From positions 1 through 64,000 of the forward strand of contig NZ_JAIOUB010000003.1 of assembly GCF_019931215.1 (NCBI RefSeq): a DNA stretch of 64,000 bases, in the 5' to 3' direction. Position 1 is the first letter of the stretch. The number at the start of each line of letters is the position of its first letter. Both the position numbers and the translations under genes were made by a program. Source of the stretch: Alcanivorax limicola. Its GTDB lineage: Bacteria; Pseudomonadota; Gammaproteobacteria; Pseudomonadales; Alcanivoracaceae. This document shows positions 17,842 through 28,602 of this stretch, piece after piece. The notes under the pieces are model-generated. The model searched no databases. It saw only the letters and a list, made by a program, of their open reading frames with translations, and had not been told where the DNA came from.

Positions 17842-17902
17842 CAGTATTTGTAATCAATATCTGCAATAGAGACGCGACCGTTCCGGTTGCAGGAGAGAGA
17901 TG

Positions 17903-19060
17903 ATGAAACGTGTACTGATCGGGCTTCTGGCCCTGACGGCGGCTTCAGCGGTATCGGCCCAGCGTGGCGTGACGGATAATGAAATCGTCGTGGGCGGCAT
18001 GCACGACCTGTCCGGTGTATTTTCCGCGTTTTCCGTGCCCGCTGTACGCGCGGCCCAGCAATATTTCGATGAGGTGAATGCCGACGGCGGCGTGCACGGT
18101 CGACGCATTCGCTACATTGTGGAAGATCACGGTTACCAGGTGCCGCGCGCCATGCAAGCGGCCAACAAACTGGTCAACCGGGACCGCGTCTTTGCCATGC
18201 TGATGAACATGGGCACACCGCACAATCTGGCAGCGTTCCGGGTCATGGACCGCCAGGATGTGCCCAGCCTGTTCCCGCTGGCGCTGTCGCGCCAGATGCA
18301 GGAAGAGGGTGACTTCAGCCGACGGTTTGTCTATTCCTCCAGCTACTACCATCAGGTGCGTGCAGCGCTGGAATGGATGGAGTCCGAGAAAGGCATCGAA
18401 CGTCTGTGCATCATGTACATCCCCTCCGACTTTGGTGAGGAAGTGCATCAGGCCGGCAAGGATGTCGCGGAGAACAGCAATATGACGCTGGTGGCGGCGA
18501 CCTCCCATCGCCCCGACGAGAGCGATTTCTCCGGCACCCTGTCGCGGCTGCGTTCACGGGACTGCGAGCTGGTCATACTGGCTGTGGCCATCCGGCCGAT
18601 CATTTCCGTCATGGCGACTGCCCGTGACATGGGCTGGGATGACGTGAAGTTCATGGTGTCCCCGGCGGGCTTTCATTCCGCCGTCGCAGCTGCACCCGGT
18701 GGTGTAACAGAAGGCCTGTACGGCCCGGCAGCCGGTGAGGACATTTACAGCCGGATCGAAGAGCCTGCTGTCGCCGAGTGGGTTGAAGCCTATCGCAAGG
18801 CACATGGTGACAGGCCGAATACCGGTGCGGCGCTGGGTCGGACCATTGCCGAGGTGTTTGTGCGCGGGCTGGAGGCAGCCGGTCGTGATCTGACCGTGGA
18901 TTCGCTGGTGGCCGCGCTGGAAACGCTGGATTATGAAGATCCGATTTCCGGTGCGCGCGTGGTCATGAATGCGGACAACCACGAGGCCATCAGCGGCGTC
19001 TATGTGTCACAAGTGCAGGACGGCGTCTGGAATCTGGTCGAGGTGCTCGAGCAGCGCTAA
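17903..19060 (+). CDS. ABC transporter substrate-binding protein (Leu/Ile/Val-binding family)
   Basis: A periplasmic binding protein of about 385 residues. A signal peptide (MKRVLIGLLALTAASAVSA) is followed by RGVTDNEIVVGGMHDLSG, typical of the family, then the two-lobe fold with AAQQYFDEVNADGGVHGR and VEDHGYQVPRAMQAANKL. ATG codons stand at 17900 and 17903; AGGAG at 17891-17895 favours the second. It is the last gene of the transporter unit, 58 bases after the synthetase, with TTGACA at 17838-17843 as a possible separate -35 element, though no good -10 is seen. A strong terminator follows. Confidence 0.92.
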   Translation: MKRVLIGLLALTAASAVSAQRGVTDNEIVVGGMHDLSGVFSAFSVPAVRAAQQYFDEVNADGGVHGRRIRYIVEDHGYQVPRAMQAANKLVNRDRVFAMLMNMGTPHNLAAFRVMDRQDVPSLFPLALSRQMQEEGDFSRRFVYSSSYYHQVRAALEWMESEKGIERLCIMYIPSDFGEEVHQAGKDVAENSNMTLVAATSHRPDESDFSGTLSRLRSRDCELVILAVAIRPIISVMATARDMGWDDVKFMVSPAGFHSAVAAAPGGVTEGLYGPAAGEDIYSRIEEPAVAEWVEAYRKAHGDRPNTGAALGRTIAEVFVRGLEAAGRDLTVDSLVAALETLDYEDPISGARVVMNADNHEAISGVYVSQVQDGVWNLVEVLEQR

Positions 19061-19071
19061 GACTATCGGTG

Positions 19072-19105
19072 CGGAGCAGCCGGGTTCTTCTGGCTGCTCC
19101 GTTTT
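19072..19105 (+). terminator. Intrinsic terminator after the ABC transporter operon
   Basis: A perfect 10-base stem (19072-19081 with 19092-19101, CGGAGCAGCC against GGCTGCTCCG), a 10-base loop, and TTTT at 19102-19105. It begins 12 bases after the stop of the binding protein gene. Confidence 0.9.
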
Positions 19106-19434
19106 GCTACCCCGGCATCCACAGCATTACCTCCCTGCCTTATCTTGCATTAACGCGTCTCATTCTCCTTCTTTTCACTTGCCTGATTCTGTGTGGGCTG
19201 TGGTGGCTAGCGTGCGCCGTCCGGTCATTTTCTGATGCGTGTCAGGCGGCGACCCTTGCTCAAAACTTAATACCCGCGCAGGCCCTTGATCTGGGGCGGA
19301 CCGTCCCAATTTCCCTCACGTCATTCACGACATCATGTATGTAACAATCTGATGTCGATTGCATCAATTTTTCATGATAGAAATTATGTTGCACCGGTTA
19401 GGCCGGGGTAGCGCATGGTTTTGGGAGAAGCCAG
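19106..19434. other. Intergenic stretch with a candidate operator palindrome
   Basis: No convincing gene is present. A frame at 19069-19344 contains one hydrophobic segment but begins inside the terminator and lacks a start signal. The notable element is an inverted repeat, CGACATCA at 19328-19335 and TGATGTCG at 19350-19357, 14 bases apart and about 80 bases before the membrane protein gene at 19435. There is no T-run, so an operator is likelier than a terminator. The DNA is locally more AT-rich than the genes around it. Confidence 0.5.
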
Positions 19435-20148
19435 ATGAACGAGAAATGCCCTGAGTCACCGAACGAGCTTCCCGGATTAGGTCGCCCCCCCGAGATCGGG
19501 GCGGGTGTGCGTGCCCAGCTGCGGCCGGTGCTTGCCGCAATGGGAGAGTTCCTGCTGGTCGGTGTAGCACTGATGATTGTGCCGCTCTGGTTGTTTGTCG
19601 ATGTGCAGATTGTTGGCGGCCCACTCAGAGAAGCCTCCTTTACCGAGGTGACCCAGTCATTGTTGCTGCTTTGTTGCGTCGCACTGTTTGCGCGCCGGGC
19701 AGTGACCTTGCCGGCACAACGAGGATTCCTGACATTGGTCAGCGGGTTCATCCTCTGCATGTTCATTCGTGAGCAGGATCACCTGCTCGATTTCATCTAT
19801 CACGGCTTCTGGGTCATTCCGGCACTGGCTGCCGCCGGGGCTGCCATCGGCTACGCACTCTCACCGGGGCGCCGGGACACCATCCTGCCAGCCATGGCGC
19901 GCTATATTGGCTCCCATTCCTATTACTACATGTTCTTCGGTTTGCTGATGGTTCTGATATTCAGCCGGGTGTTCGGCAGCGGTTCCATGCTTTGGGAGCC
20001 GGTCATGGGCGAGCAATACAACAGAGATATCAAGACGGTTATCCAGGAAGGGCTGGAGCTGTTCGGTTATGTGCTGATGGCGTTCAGTGCCTGGTTCTTC
20101 TTCCGCGATACACGCAGTCATGGGGATGAGCGCGAGACGCTCGTATGA
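19435..20148 (+). CDS. Uncharacterised multi-pass membrane protein
   Basis: A 237-residue protein with about six hydrophobic segments (near 38-56, 70-86, 98-110, 120-142, 160-180 and 208-225 by eye). It contains CMFIREQDHLLDFIYHGFWV, with several acidic and His residues next to a membrane segment, and SHSYYYMFFGLLMVLIFSRV. I do not recognise a family. Charged residues in the membrane hint at a binding or redox role, but this is only a guess. It stands alone and ends facing the tRNA gene. Confidence 0.75.
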   Translation: MNEKCPESPNELPGLGRPPEIGAGVRAQLRPVLAAMGEFLLVGVALMIVPLWLFVDVQIVGGPLREASFTEVTQSLLLLCCVALFARRAVTLPAQRGFLTLVSGFILCMFIREQDHLLDFIYHGFWVIPALAAAGAAIGYALSPGRRDTILPAMARYIGSHSYYYMFFGLLMVLIFSRVFGSGSMLWEPVMGEQYNRDIKTVIQEGLELFGYVLMAFSAWFFFRDTRSHGDERETLV

Positions 20149-20269
20149 GGCGGCGGGCCAGTGCGGCAGGTTTGGCGTGGGACAATTGATCAGACATGGC
20201 TCTGCCGGGGCGGCGCCGCGGCAGGGCATGTATCAGGACACATGTACTAAGGATCATGTGCTGGGAATA

Positions 20270-20356
20270 TGGTACCAGAGGCCGGACTCGAACCGGCACG
20301 GGTTTTACCCCAACGGATTTTGAATCCGTCGTGTCTACCAATTTCACCACTCTGGC
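20270..20356 (-). tRNA. tRNA-Leu (anticodon CAA)
   Basis: On the minus strand the 87-base gene starts GCCAGAGTGG and ends CTCTGGTACCA, with CCA encoded. The acceptor stem pairs 7/7 counting a G-U first pair. The anticodon loop TTCAAAA gives CAA, reading the UUG codon. The T-arm reads GTTCGAGTC and a long variable arm (TGGGGTAAAACCC) marks a class II tRNA. It closely resembles E. coli leuX. A 6-base inverted repeat at 20239-20260 lies just past the 3' end and may help termination. Confidence 0.95.
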
Positions 20357-20366
20357 ATGGGCGGGC

Positions 20367-20401
20367 AGTATACCAAGACCGCTTGCATATGGAAGCGGTC
20401 T
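20367..20401 (-). promoter_or_regulatory. Probable tRNA-Leu promoter with an overlapping palindrome
   Basis: Reading on the minus strand, TATACT (20372-20367) lies about 11 bases before the tRNA 5' end and suits a -10 element. Just upstream a perfect 9-base inverted repeat, arms 20376-20384 and 20393-20401, with an 8-base spacer, covers the expected spacer and -35 zone. No clear -35 consensus is visible. The palindrome lacks a T-run and may be an operator or part of the queA leader on the other strand. Confidence 0.5.
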
Positions 20402-20476
20402 GACGGCCTTAAGTGGCGCTGGCCCTGTGTGGCCTGTATCCTTTGCCTCCCTTTTTGCTCGTGCCGGTACAGTACG

Positions 20477-22677
<2,201 letters not shown>

Positions 22678-22694
22678 TGAAACGGAGTAACCGC

Positions 22695-23093
22695 ATGCGT
22701 TCCAAGACCTCGACCGGCCGTGATGGCGTCCGCGCTACCAGCCTGACTACCCGTATCCTGCTGGCCATGGCGGGCCTCTCGCTGGCTTCTCCGGCGTTGG
22801 CCGAGGGCGGCGGCGGTGGCGGCGGCTTCGAGCTGATCTTCATCGTTGTCATGATGGTGGTGTTCTATTTCTTCCTGATCCGTCCGCAGACCAAGCGTGC
22901 CAAAGAGCACCGTGAACTGGTCTCTGCCCTGGCCAAAGGGGACGAAGTCGTCACCAGCGGCGGCATTCTGGGCAAGGTCAACAAGGTCTCTGACGACTAT
23001 GTCGTGATGGAGATTGCGCCGAACCTGGAAATCAAGGTTCAGAAACATGCCGTCCAGGCGACCCTGCCGAAAGGCACTATCAAGTCAGTCTGA
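22695..23093 (+). CDS. yajC: Preprotein translocase subunit YajC
   Basis: A 132-residue single-pass inner-membrane protein associated with SecDF. The ATG at 22695 has GGAG 9 bases before it; TTG 22674 or ATG 22677 would add a few residues. An unusually long N-terminal signal-like part ends at ALAEG, then a seven-glycine run precedes the conserved membrane segment FELIFIVVMMVVFYFFLIRP. The YajC core follows with ALAKGDEVVTSGGILGKV. A classical YajC is shorter and lacks the cleavable-looking leader, which is known in Pseudomonas relatives. Confidence 0.95.
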   Translation: MRSKTSTGRDGVRATSLTTRILLAMAGLSLASPALAEGGGGGGGFELIFIVVMMVVFYFFLIRPQTKRAKEHRELVSALAKGDEVVTSGGILGKVNKVSDDYVVMEIAPNLEIKVQKHAVQATLPKGTIKSV

Positions 23094-23109
23094 TCTGCCG
23101 GAGAGTCTC

Positions 23110-24990
23110 ATGACCCGCTACCCGCGCTGGAAGTTTTTCCTGCTGGTGGCTGTGCTGGCCGTTTGCGGCCTGTATGCCATGCCCAACCTGTACCCGGATG
23201 CGCCGGCCATTCAGATTACCAGCGCCCAGGCCGGGGGTGAGGTCGATGAGCGGGCCATGTCGCGGCTGCGCAGCGCCCTGGATGACGCCGGTATCGTCTA
23301 CAGCGACGCGGAACGCGTGGGGACATCCTGGCTGCTGCCGCTCAGCGACAGCGAAGCCCAGCAGCGCGCTCGCGAGCTGGCCCAGCGTACGCTGGGGCGT
23401 GACTATGTTGTCGCCCAGAATCTGGCGCCGACCACACCGGACTGGCTGCGTCGCATCAATGCCAGCCCCATGAATCTGGGGCTGGATTTGCGTGGTGGCG
23501 TGCACTTCCTGCTGCAAGTGGATATGGACACGGCCATCGAGCAGCGTCTGGAGTCCTGGGTCAGTGAAATGCGCCTGTTGCTGCGGGATGAGAATATTCG
23601 TTACCGCGACGTCACCCATGAAGGCCAGACCATCACGGCGCGCTTTGATAGCAGTGCCGATCTGGATGCTGCCAACTCCCGGGTGCGTGACCAGTTCCGC
23701 GGGTTCAACATCAGCCGTGACAACGACAATAACGCGCTGGTGCTGAATCTCAGCAATGAGGAAATTGCCAAGATCCAGGACTACGCGGTGGACCAGAACC
23801 GCACCGCCCTGAATAACCGGGTCAATGAGCTCGGTGTGGCCGAGCCGGTCGTGCAGCGCCAGGGGGCTGACCGCATCGTGGTGCAGCTGCCCGGCGTGCA
23901 GGACGCCAGCCAGGCCCGTCGTATTCTGGGGCGTACTGCGACGCTGGAATTCAGACTGGTCGCTGATGACGTTGATCCGCGTCGTGCAGCCTCGGGTATC
24001 GCGCCGCCAGGCACGGAGATCTACCCCTTCAAACGGGACGACAGAAACCCTGTCATTCTGCGTCGCCAGAACATCGTCACCGGTGACCAGGTCACCAACG
24101 CCACCATGGGCTTTGATGAGAACGGGCAGCCCGAGGTCAACATTTCTCTCAACTCGGCCGGTGCGCGCAACATGCAGCGGGTAACGTCGCGCAACATCAA
24201 CAAGCCGATGGGCGTGCTGTTTATCGAGACGCGCACGGATATCGAGCACATCACCAATGAAGACGGTGAGCGCGAGCAGCGGGCCACAACGACGCGCGAG
24301 GCCTACGTCATCAACGTGGCCAACATTCGCGATACGCTGGGCAGCCGTTTCCGTATCACTGGCCTGGACAGCCCGGCAGAAGCGGGCGAACTCGCTCTGC
24401 TGCTGCGTGCCGGTGGGCTGGCGGCGCCAATCTATATTGCGGAAGAGCGCTCCGTGGGGCCGAGCCTGGGGGCCGACAACATCAAGGCTGGCCTGAACTC
24501 GATGATGCTGGGCCTGGCACTGGTACTGGTCTTCATGGTGCTGCGCTACAAGGTCTTTGGCGTGATCGCCAACATCGCGCTGGTCGGTAACCTGGTTATT
24601 CTGGTGGGTGTCATGTCGATGATCCCTGGCGCCACCCTGACCCTGCCCGGTATTGCCGGTATCGTGTTGACGGTGGGTATGGCAGTGGATGCCAACGTGC
24701 TGATCTTCGAGCGTATCCGTCAGGAAATGAAGTGGAACAACCTGCCGCCGCTTCAGGCTATCGAAGCCGGTTATGGTCGCGCCTTCCAGACTATTCTGGA
24801 TGCCAACATCACCACCCTGATTGTTGCCGTGATCCTGTTTGCCGCCGGCACAGGTTCGGTGCAAGGCTTTGCTGTGACACTGTTCATTGGCATCGTCAGC
24901 TCCATGTTCACCGCCATCGTCGGGACGCGCGCCATGGTTGACCTTATTTATGGTGGCCGGCAACGCGCCCCAACAGCATTGAGTATCTAG
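23110..24990 (+). CDS. secD: Protein translocase subunit SecD
   Basis: A 626-residue RND-type subunit that uses the proton gradient to pull secreted proteins through SecYEG. It starts MTRYPRWKFFLLVAVLAVC at 23110, where GGAGAG provides a binding site; the frame upstream overlaps yajC and is not used. Hallmarks are the first periplasmic domain LGLDLRGGVHFLLQVD (the D1 motif) and the membrane region GIVLTVGMAVDANVLIFERI. It is followed 2 bases later by secF. Confidence 0.97.
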   Translation: MTRYPRWKFFLLVAVLAVCGLYAMPNLYPDAPAIQITSAQAGGEVDERAMSRLRSALDDAGIVYSDAERVGTSWLLPLSDSEAQQRARELAQRTLGRDYVVAQNLAPTTPDWLRRINASPMNLGLDLRGGVHFLLQVDMDTAIEQRLESWVSEMRLLLRDENIRYRDVTHEGQTITARFDSSADLDAANSRVRDQFRGFNISRDNDNNALVLNLSNEEIAKIQDYAVDQNRTALNNRVNELGVAEPVVQRQGADRIVVQLPGVQDASQARRILGRTATLEFRLVADDVDPRRAASGIAPPGTEIYPFKRDDRNPVILRRQNIVTGDQVTNATMGFDENGQPEVNISLNSAGARNMQRVTSRNINKPMGVLFIETRTDIEHITNEDGEREQRATTTREAYVINVANIRDTLGSRFRITGLDSPAEAGELALLLRAGGLAAPIYIAEERSVGPSLGADNIKAGLNSMMLGLALVLVFMVLRYKVFGVIANIALVGNLVILVGVMSMIPGATLTLPGIAGIVLTVGMAVDANVLIFERIRQEMKWNNLPPLQAIEAGYGRAFQTILDANITTLIVAVILFAAGTGSVQGFAVTLFIGIVSSMFTAIVGTRAMVDLIYGGRQRAPTALSI

Positions 24991-24992
24991 TT

Positions 24993-25922
24993 ATGGCCAT
25001 TGCGACTCCTGAAACCAACGTCAACTTCATGCGCGTGGCAAAGCCGCTCGGCATTCTCTCCATCGTTCTGGTGCTGGCGTCGATTTTCCTGCTGGCCACC
25101 AAGGGGCTGAATTTCGGTCTGGATTTCACTGGCGGTACGGTGGTGGAAGTCGGTGCGCCGGAGGATATCTCCCTGTCGGTTGTGCGTGAGGCGCTCAGTG
25201 AAGGCGGTTACGATGCGGCGGTGGTGCAGCACTTTGGTTCGTCCCGGGATGTGATGGTAAGAATTCCGCCGGGTGAATCGGATGAGCCGGACCAGGCAGG
25301 TCTGGAGGTGTTCGAGCTGATCGGTGGTGTGGTGCCGGATCTGGATCTGCGCCGGGTGGAATTCGTTGGCCCGCAGGTGGGTGACGAGCTGCGTGACCAG
25401 TCCGGGCTTGCCATGCTCATGGCCATGGGGCTGATGCTGCTGTACGTGTGGTTCCGTTTTACCAACAAGTTTGGCGTTGCTACGGTTGCCGCGCTGTTGC
25501 ACGACGTCATTGTGGTGCTGGGTCTGTTCGCATTGTTCCAGTGGTCCTTCGACCTTACCGTGCTGGCTGCGGTACTGGCGCTGATCGGTTACTCGCTGAA
25601 TGACTCCATTGTGGTTGCTGACCACATACGCGATGACTTCCGCAATTCCCGCATGACGGACCCCACGGATATCATCAATCAGGCGCTCAACCGCACCCTG
25701 AGCCGTACCGTGATCACTTCCTTGACGACCTTGCTGGTGCTTGTCGCCCTGTACCTCTTTGGTGGCGAAATCATGCGTGGCTTTTCCATGGCCTTGATGG
25801 CGGGTGTCGTGGTCGGGACCTATTCCTCGATCTATGTGGCCAGCAATGTGCTGATGCTGATGAATGTGCACAAGGAAGATTTCCTGGTGCCGCAGCAGGA
25901 AGAACTGGACGAGATGCCCTGA
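24993..25922 (+). CDS. secF: Protein translocase subunit SecF
   Basis: A 309-residue partner of SecD. It carries the SecF pattern GLNFGLDFTGGTVVEV, then the membrane region with VAALLHDVIVVLG and GYSLNDSIVVADHIRDDFR. Six hydrophobic segments are seen. Its ribosome binding site is weak, which suggests coupling with secD. It ends 4 bases before the stop of the oppositely oriented aminotransferase gene. Confidence 0.97.
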   Translation: MAIATPETNVNFMRVAKPLGILSIVLVLASIFLLATKGLNFGLDFTGGTVVEVGAPEDISLSVVREALSEGGYDAAVVQHFGSSRDVMVRIPPGESDEPDQAGLEVFELIGGVVPDLDLRRVEFVGPQVGDELRDQSGLAMLMAMGLMLLYVWFRFTNKFGVATVAALLHDVIVVLGLFALFQWSFDLTVLAAVLALIGYSLNDSIVVADHIRDDFRNSRMTDPTDIINQALNRTLSRTVITSLTTLLVLVALYLFGGEIMRGFSMALMAGVVVGTYSSIYVASNVLMLMNVHKEDFLVPQQEELDEMP

Positions 25923-25926
25923 TCGG

Positions 25927-27123
25927 TCAGAAGTCCTGCTTTTTCATCCAGGGGATAATGCGCTCGAAGGCCCGCTCGATATTCTCCAGTGACGTGGAGT
26001 AGCTGATCCGCAGGGCGTTGCTGCAACTATCGCCGAATGTGTTCCCGGCGATAGTGCAGACGCGGGTCTCCTTGAGCATCCGCAATGCCACGTTATCACC
26101 GTCGATGCCTTCCGGCAGCGACGGGAACAGATAGAACGCACCCTCCGGTGTATAACCGGTCAGATGGGGTGTCTCGTTCACCAGCTCCACCAGCCGATCC
26201 CGGCGCCGTGTATATTCGACCAGCATGCCATCGACGAAATCCCGCGGGCCTTTCAATGCGGCCACGCCGGCCCATTGGCAGGGCGTGTTGGCCACCGTGG
26301 TCGTGAACATGTGATAGCGGCGCAGCTTGCGAATGGCGCCCTGGCTCGCAATCATCCAGCCGATGCGCATACCGGCCATGCTGAAGGTCTTGGAGAAACT
26401 CGAGACCACCATGACATGGTCGAGATCGCTGCAGCAGGACAACACGCTGGGATATTCCCGCCCGTCATACACCAGATGGTCATAGACTTCGTCGCTGATG
26501 ACGTAAACGCCGCGATAGGCGGCTTCCTTGACGATGGCCTCCACCGTTTCGCGAGGATAAATCGTGCCTGTGGGATTGCTGGGCGAGTTCAGCACAATCG
26601 CATAGGTATTCATGTCGATGGCGTCGATGACTTCCTGCGGGTCCAGCTGGTGATTGTTCTCCGCTCGCGTGGGAATGCTTTTGACGATGCCGCCGTTCAT
26701 GCGAATCAATGGCGCGTAAAGCATGAAGGAAGGATCGGGCACGATAAATTCCCGACCTGGTGCTGAGGTCGCTGTCAGCGCCAGATAGATGGCCTCCGTG
26801 GCGCCGGTGGTGATGAGAATATTTTCCGGCGACAGCGGGCGCTGGTAGCGTTGGCTGTAATAATCCGACAGCGCCTCCAGCAGCTCGGGCAAACCGGCGT
26901 CCATGGTATAGCCGGTTTGACCAGCCTGAAGGGCGTCCACGGCGGCATCTACCACATGCCGTGGGGCTGACATGTCCGGCTGACCAATGGACAGATGGAT
27001 CACGTCATCAAGATCTGCTGCCAGGTTCACCATGCGACGAATGCCCGGCACCGGAATCGTCAGTAGCGCCGGATTCCATATCGGGTCTTCGGATTCATAG
27101 AAGTCGAGATCGGCCTTGCTCAT
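25927..27123 (-). CDS. Class I/II pyridoxal-phosphate aminotransferase
   Basis: A 398-residue fold-type I enzyme. The phosphate-binding region is ITTGATEAIYLALTA, the substrate region LNSPSNPTGTIY, the cofactor-binding Asp lies in VISDEVYDHLVYDG, and the Schiff-base lysine in SSFSKTFSMAGMRIGW. It is last in the six-gene leftward operon, starting with a 4-base overlap (ATGA) inside the amidase end. Its amino acid substrate cannot be read from the sequence; the family includes aspartate and aromatic aminotransferases. Confidence 0.9.
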   Translation of the reverse strand: MSKADLDFYESEDPIWNPALLTIPVPGIRRMVNLAADLDDVIHLSIGQPDMSAPRHVVDAAVDALQAGQTGYTMDAGLPELLEALSDYYSQRYQRPLSPENILITTGATEAIYLALTATSAPGREFIVPDPSFMLYAPLIRMNGGIVKSIPTRAENNHQLDPQEVIDAIDMNTYAIVLNSPSNPTGTIYPRETVEAIVKEAAYRGVYVISDEVYDHLVYDGREYPSVLSCCSDLDHVMVVSSFSKTFSMAGMRIGWMIASQGAIRKLRRYHMFTTTVANTPCQWAGVAALKGPRDFVDGMLVEYTRRRDRLVELVNETPHLTGYTPEGAFYLFPSLPEGIDGDNVALRMLKETRVCTIAGNTFGDSCSNALRISYSTSLENIERAFERIIPWMKKQDF

Positions 27124-28559
27124 GCGGCACCTCCTGCATTGACGTCAGCGCTGGCATCCAGAAATAACGGTGGTCGTTGCAAGGTATCCGGGCGCGCCTG
27201 CTGCCAGGCCTGGCCGGCGCGTAACACCAGCGCATCGTCGAAGCGTCGCCCGACGATCTGCAAGCCGATGGGCAAGCCGCCACTCAGCCCGCAGGGCACG
27301 GACAAGGCTGGCTGGCCGGTGAGATTGAAGGGATAGGTGAAGGGCGTCCAGGTCGGCCAGCGGGTGCTGGGCCAGTCTTTGGGCACTTCACGATTGGTAT
27401 CGAATGCCGTGATGGGCAAGGTGGGTGTCAGCAGCAGGTCATAGCGTGTGTGGAACACGGCCATGCGTTCACTCAGCGCCATGCGCTCGTTCACCGCACC
27501 CAGATAATCCAGCATGGAAAGCTGCCCGGCTTTTTCCGCAACGCTGACCAGATTCGGGTCCATCAATGCGCGCTTGCGCGGACCAAGATCGCGCATGGCA
27601 TTGGCTGCGCCGCCGTAAAACAGATGGCCGAACGCCGACAGCGGATCGCTGAAGCTCGGGTCTACCTCGACCACCGTGGCACCCAGTGTTTCAAATACGC
27701 TGGCGGCGTCGCGCAGTGCTTTTTCAATGTCGGGATGCACATCCACGTAACCCAGTGATGGACTGAAAGCAATGCGCAGGCCGGCGACACCGTCGTGCAA
27801 CTGCGCCAGATAGTCGATGTCACGGCGAGGTGCCGCCTGGCTGTCGCGGGGATCGTACTCTGTCAGCACGTTCATCATCAGCGCGCAATCTTCCACCGTC
27901 CAGGTCATGGGCCCGGCATGCGCCAGACTACCGAACGGGCTTGCCGGCCAGTGCGGGACTTCACCACAGGTGGGCTTGAGGCCCGTGATGCCGCAGAAGG
28001 CAGCGGGGATACGAATAGAGCCGCCGGCATCGGTGCCCAGTGCCAGCGGGCCCATGCCCAATGCTACGGCTGCCGCGCTGCCGCCACTGGAGCCGCCGGC
28101 GGTAAGTGTCGGGTCCCAGGGGTTGTTGGTGTGACCGCAGAGCAAGCTGTCGGTGACGCCTTTCCAGCCGAACTCGGGTGTGGTGGTCTTGCCCAGTGGC
28201 ACGTAGCCATTACGTTCCAGCGCCGCAACACAGGGCGAGCGCTTGCCCAGTGTGCTTTCCGGATCTATGACACGTGAGCCCTTGACCGTCGGCCACATCG
28301 GTGTGAGGAAGACGTCCTTCACCGCCACCGGCACACCGTCGACCTTGCCGTTGGCAGTGCCGTCGCGGTAGCGCTTTTCCGCGGCGCTGGCGTATTCCAG
28401 TGTGGTGTCCGGATCCACCAGGCACCAGGCGTTGGTATGGTGATCCAGCCGCTCGATCTGTTGCAGCATGGCCCGGGTGACTTCCACCGGCGACAGTGCG
28501 CCGCTGCGGAAGTATTCCAGCATGGTGGTTGCGGTCATACTCAGCAGATCGTTTTTCAT
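27120..28559 (-). CDS. Amidase (amidase signature family)
   Basis: A 479-residue serine hydrolase of the amidase signature family. The Ser-cisSer-Lys triad is visible: Lys in VAVKDVFLTP, cis-Ser in GGSSGGSAAAVALG and the nucleophile Ser in LGTDAGGSIRIPA. Such enzymes release ammonia from carboxamides or open similar bonds. The ATG at 28559 has GGAG 8 bases ahead; the GTG at 28565 is too close to it. Genes on both sides are catabolic, so a carboxamide or cyclic amide is a plausible input. Confidence 0.9.
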   Translation of the reverse strand: MKNDLLSMTATTMLEYFRSGALSPVEVTRAMLQQIERLDHHTNAWCLVDPDTTLEYASAAEKRYRDGTANGKVDGVPVAVKDVFLTPMWPTVKGSRVIDPESTLGKRSPCVAALERNGYVPLGKTTTPEFGWKGVTDSLLCGHTNNPWDPTLTAGGSSGGSAAAVALGMGPLALGTDAGGSIRIPAAFCGITGLKPTCGEVPHWPASPFGSLAHAGPMTWTVEDCALMMNVLTEYDPRDSQAAPRRDIDYLAQLHDGVAGLRIAFSPSLGYVDVHPDIEKALRDAASVFETLGATVVEVDPSFSDPLSAFGHLFYGGAANAMRDLGPRKRALMDPNLVSVAEKAGQLSMLDYLGAVNERMALSERMAVFHTRYDLLLTPTLPITAFDTNREVPKDWPSTRWPTWTPFTYPFNLTGQPALSVPCGLSGGLPIGLQIVGRRFDDALVLRAGQAWQQARPDTLQRPPLFLDASADVNAGGAA

Positions 28560-28602
28560 TGCCACATCTCCAGATGTCGGATATCGGAATGCGAAACCCG
28601 GA

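Noticed and set aside
19069-19344. 91-codon frame with one hydrophobic segment
   Set aside because: It begins inside the terminator, has no start signal, and the segment is a plain leucine run from AT-rich DNA.
20087-20323. 78-codon frame running into the tRNA-Leu region
   Set aside because: It reads through the complement of the tRNA gene; the frequent false peptide from tRNA genes.
23080-24963. 627-codon open frame antisense to secD
   Set aside because: Long because of codon bias in secD; no start signal or recognisable protein.
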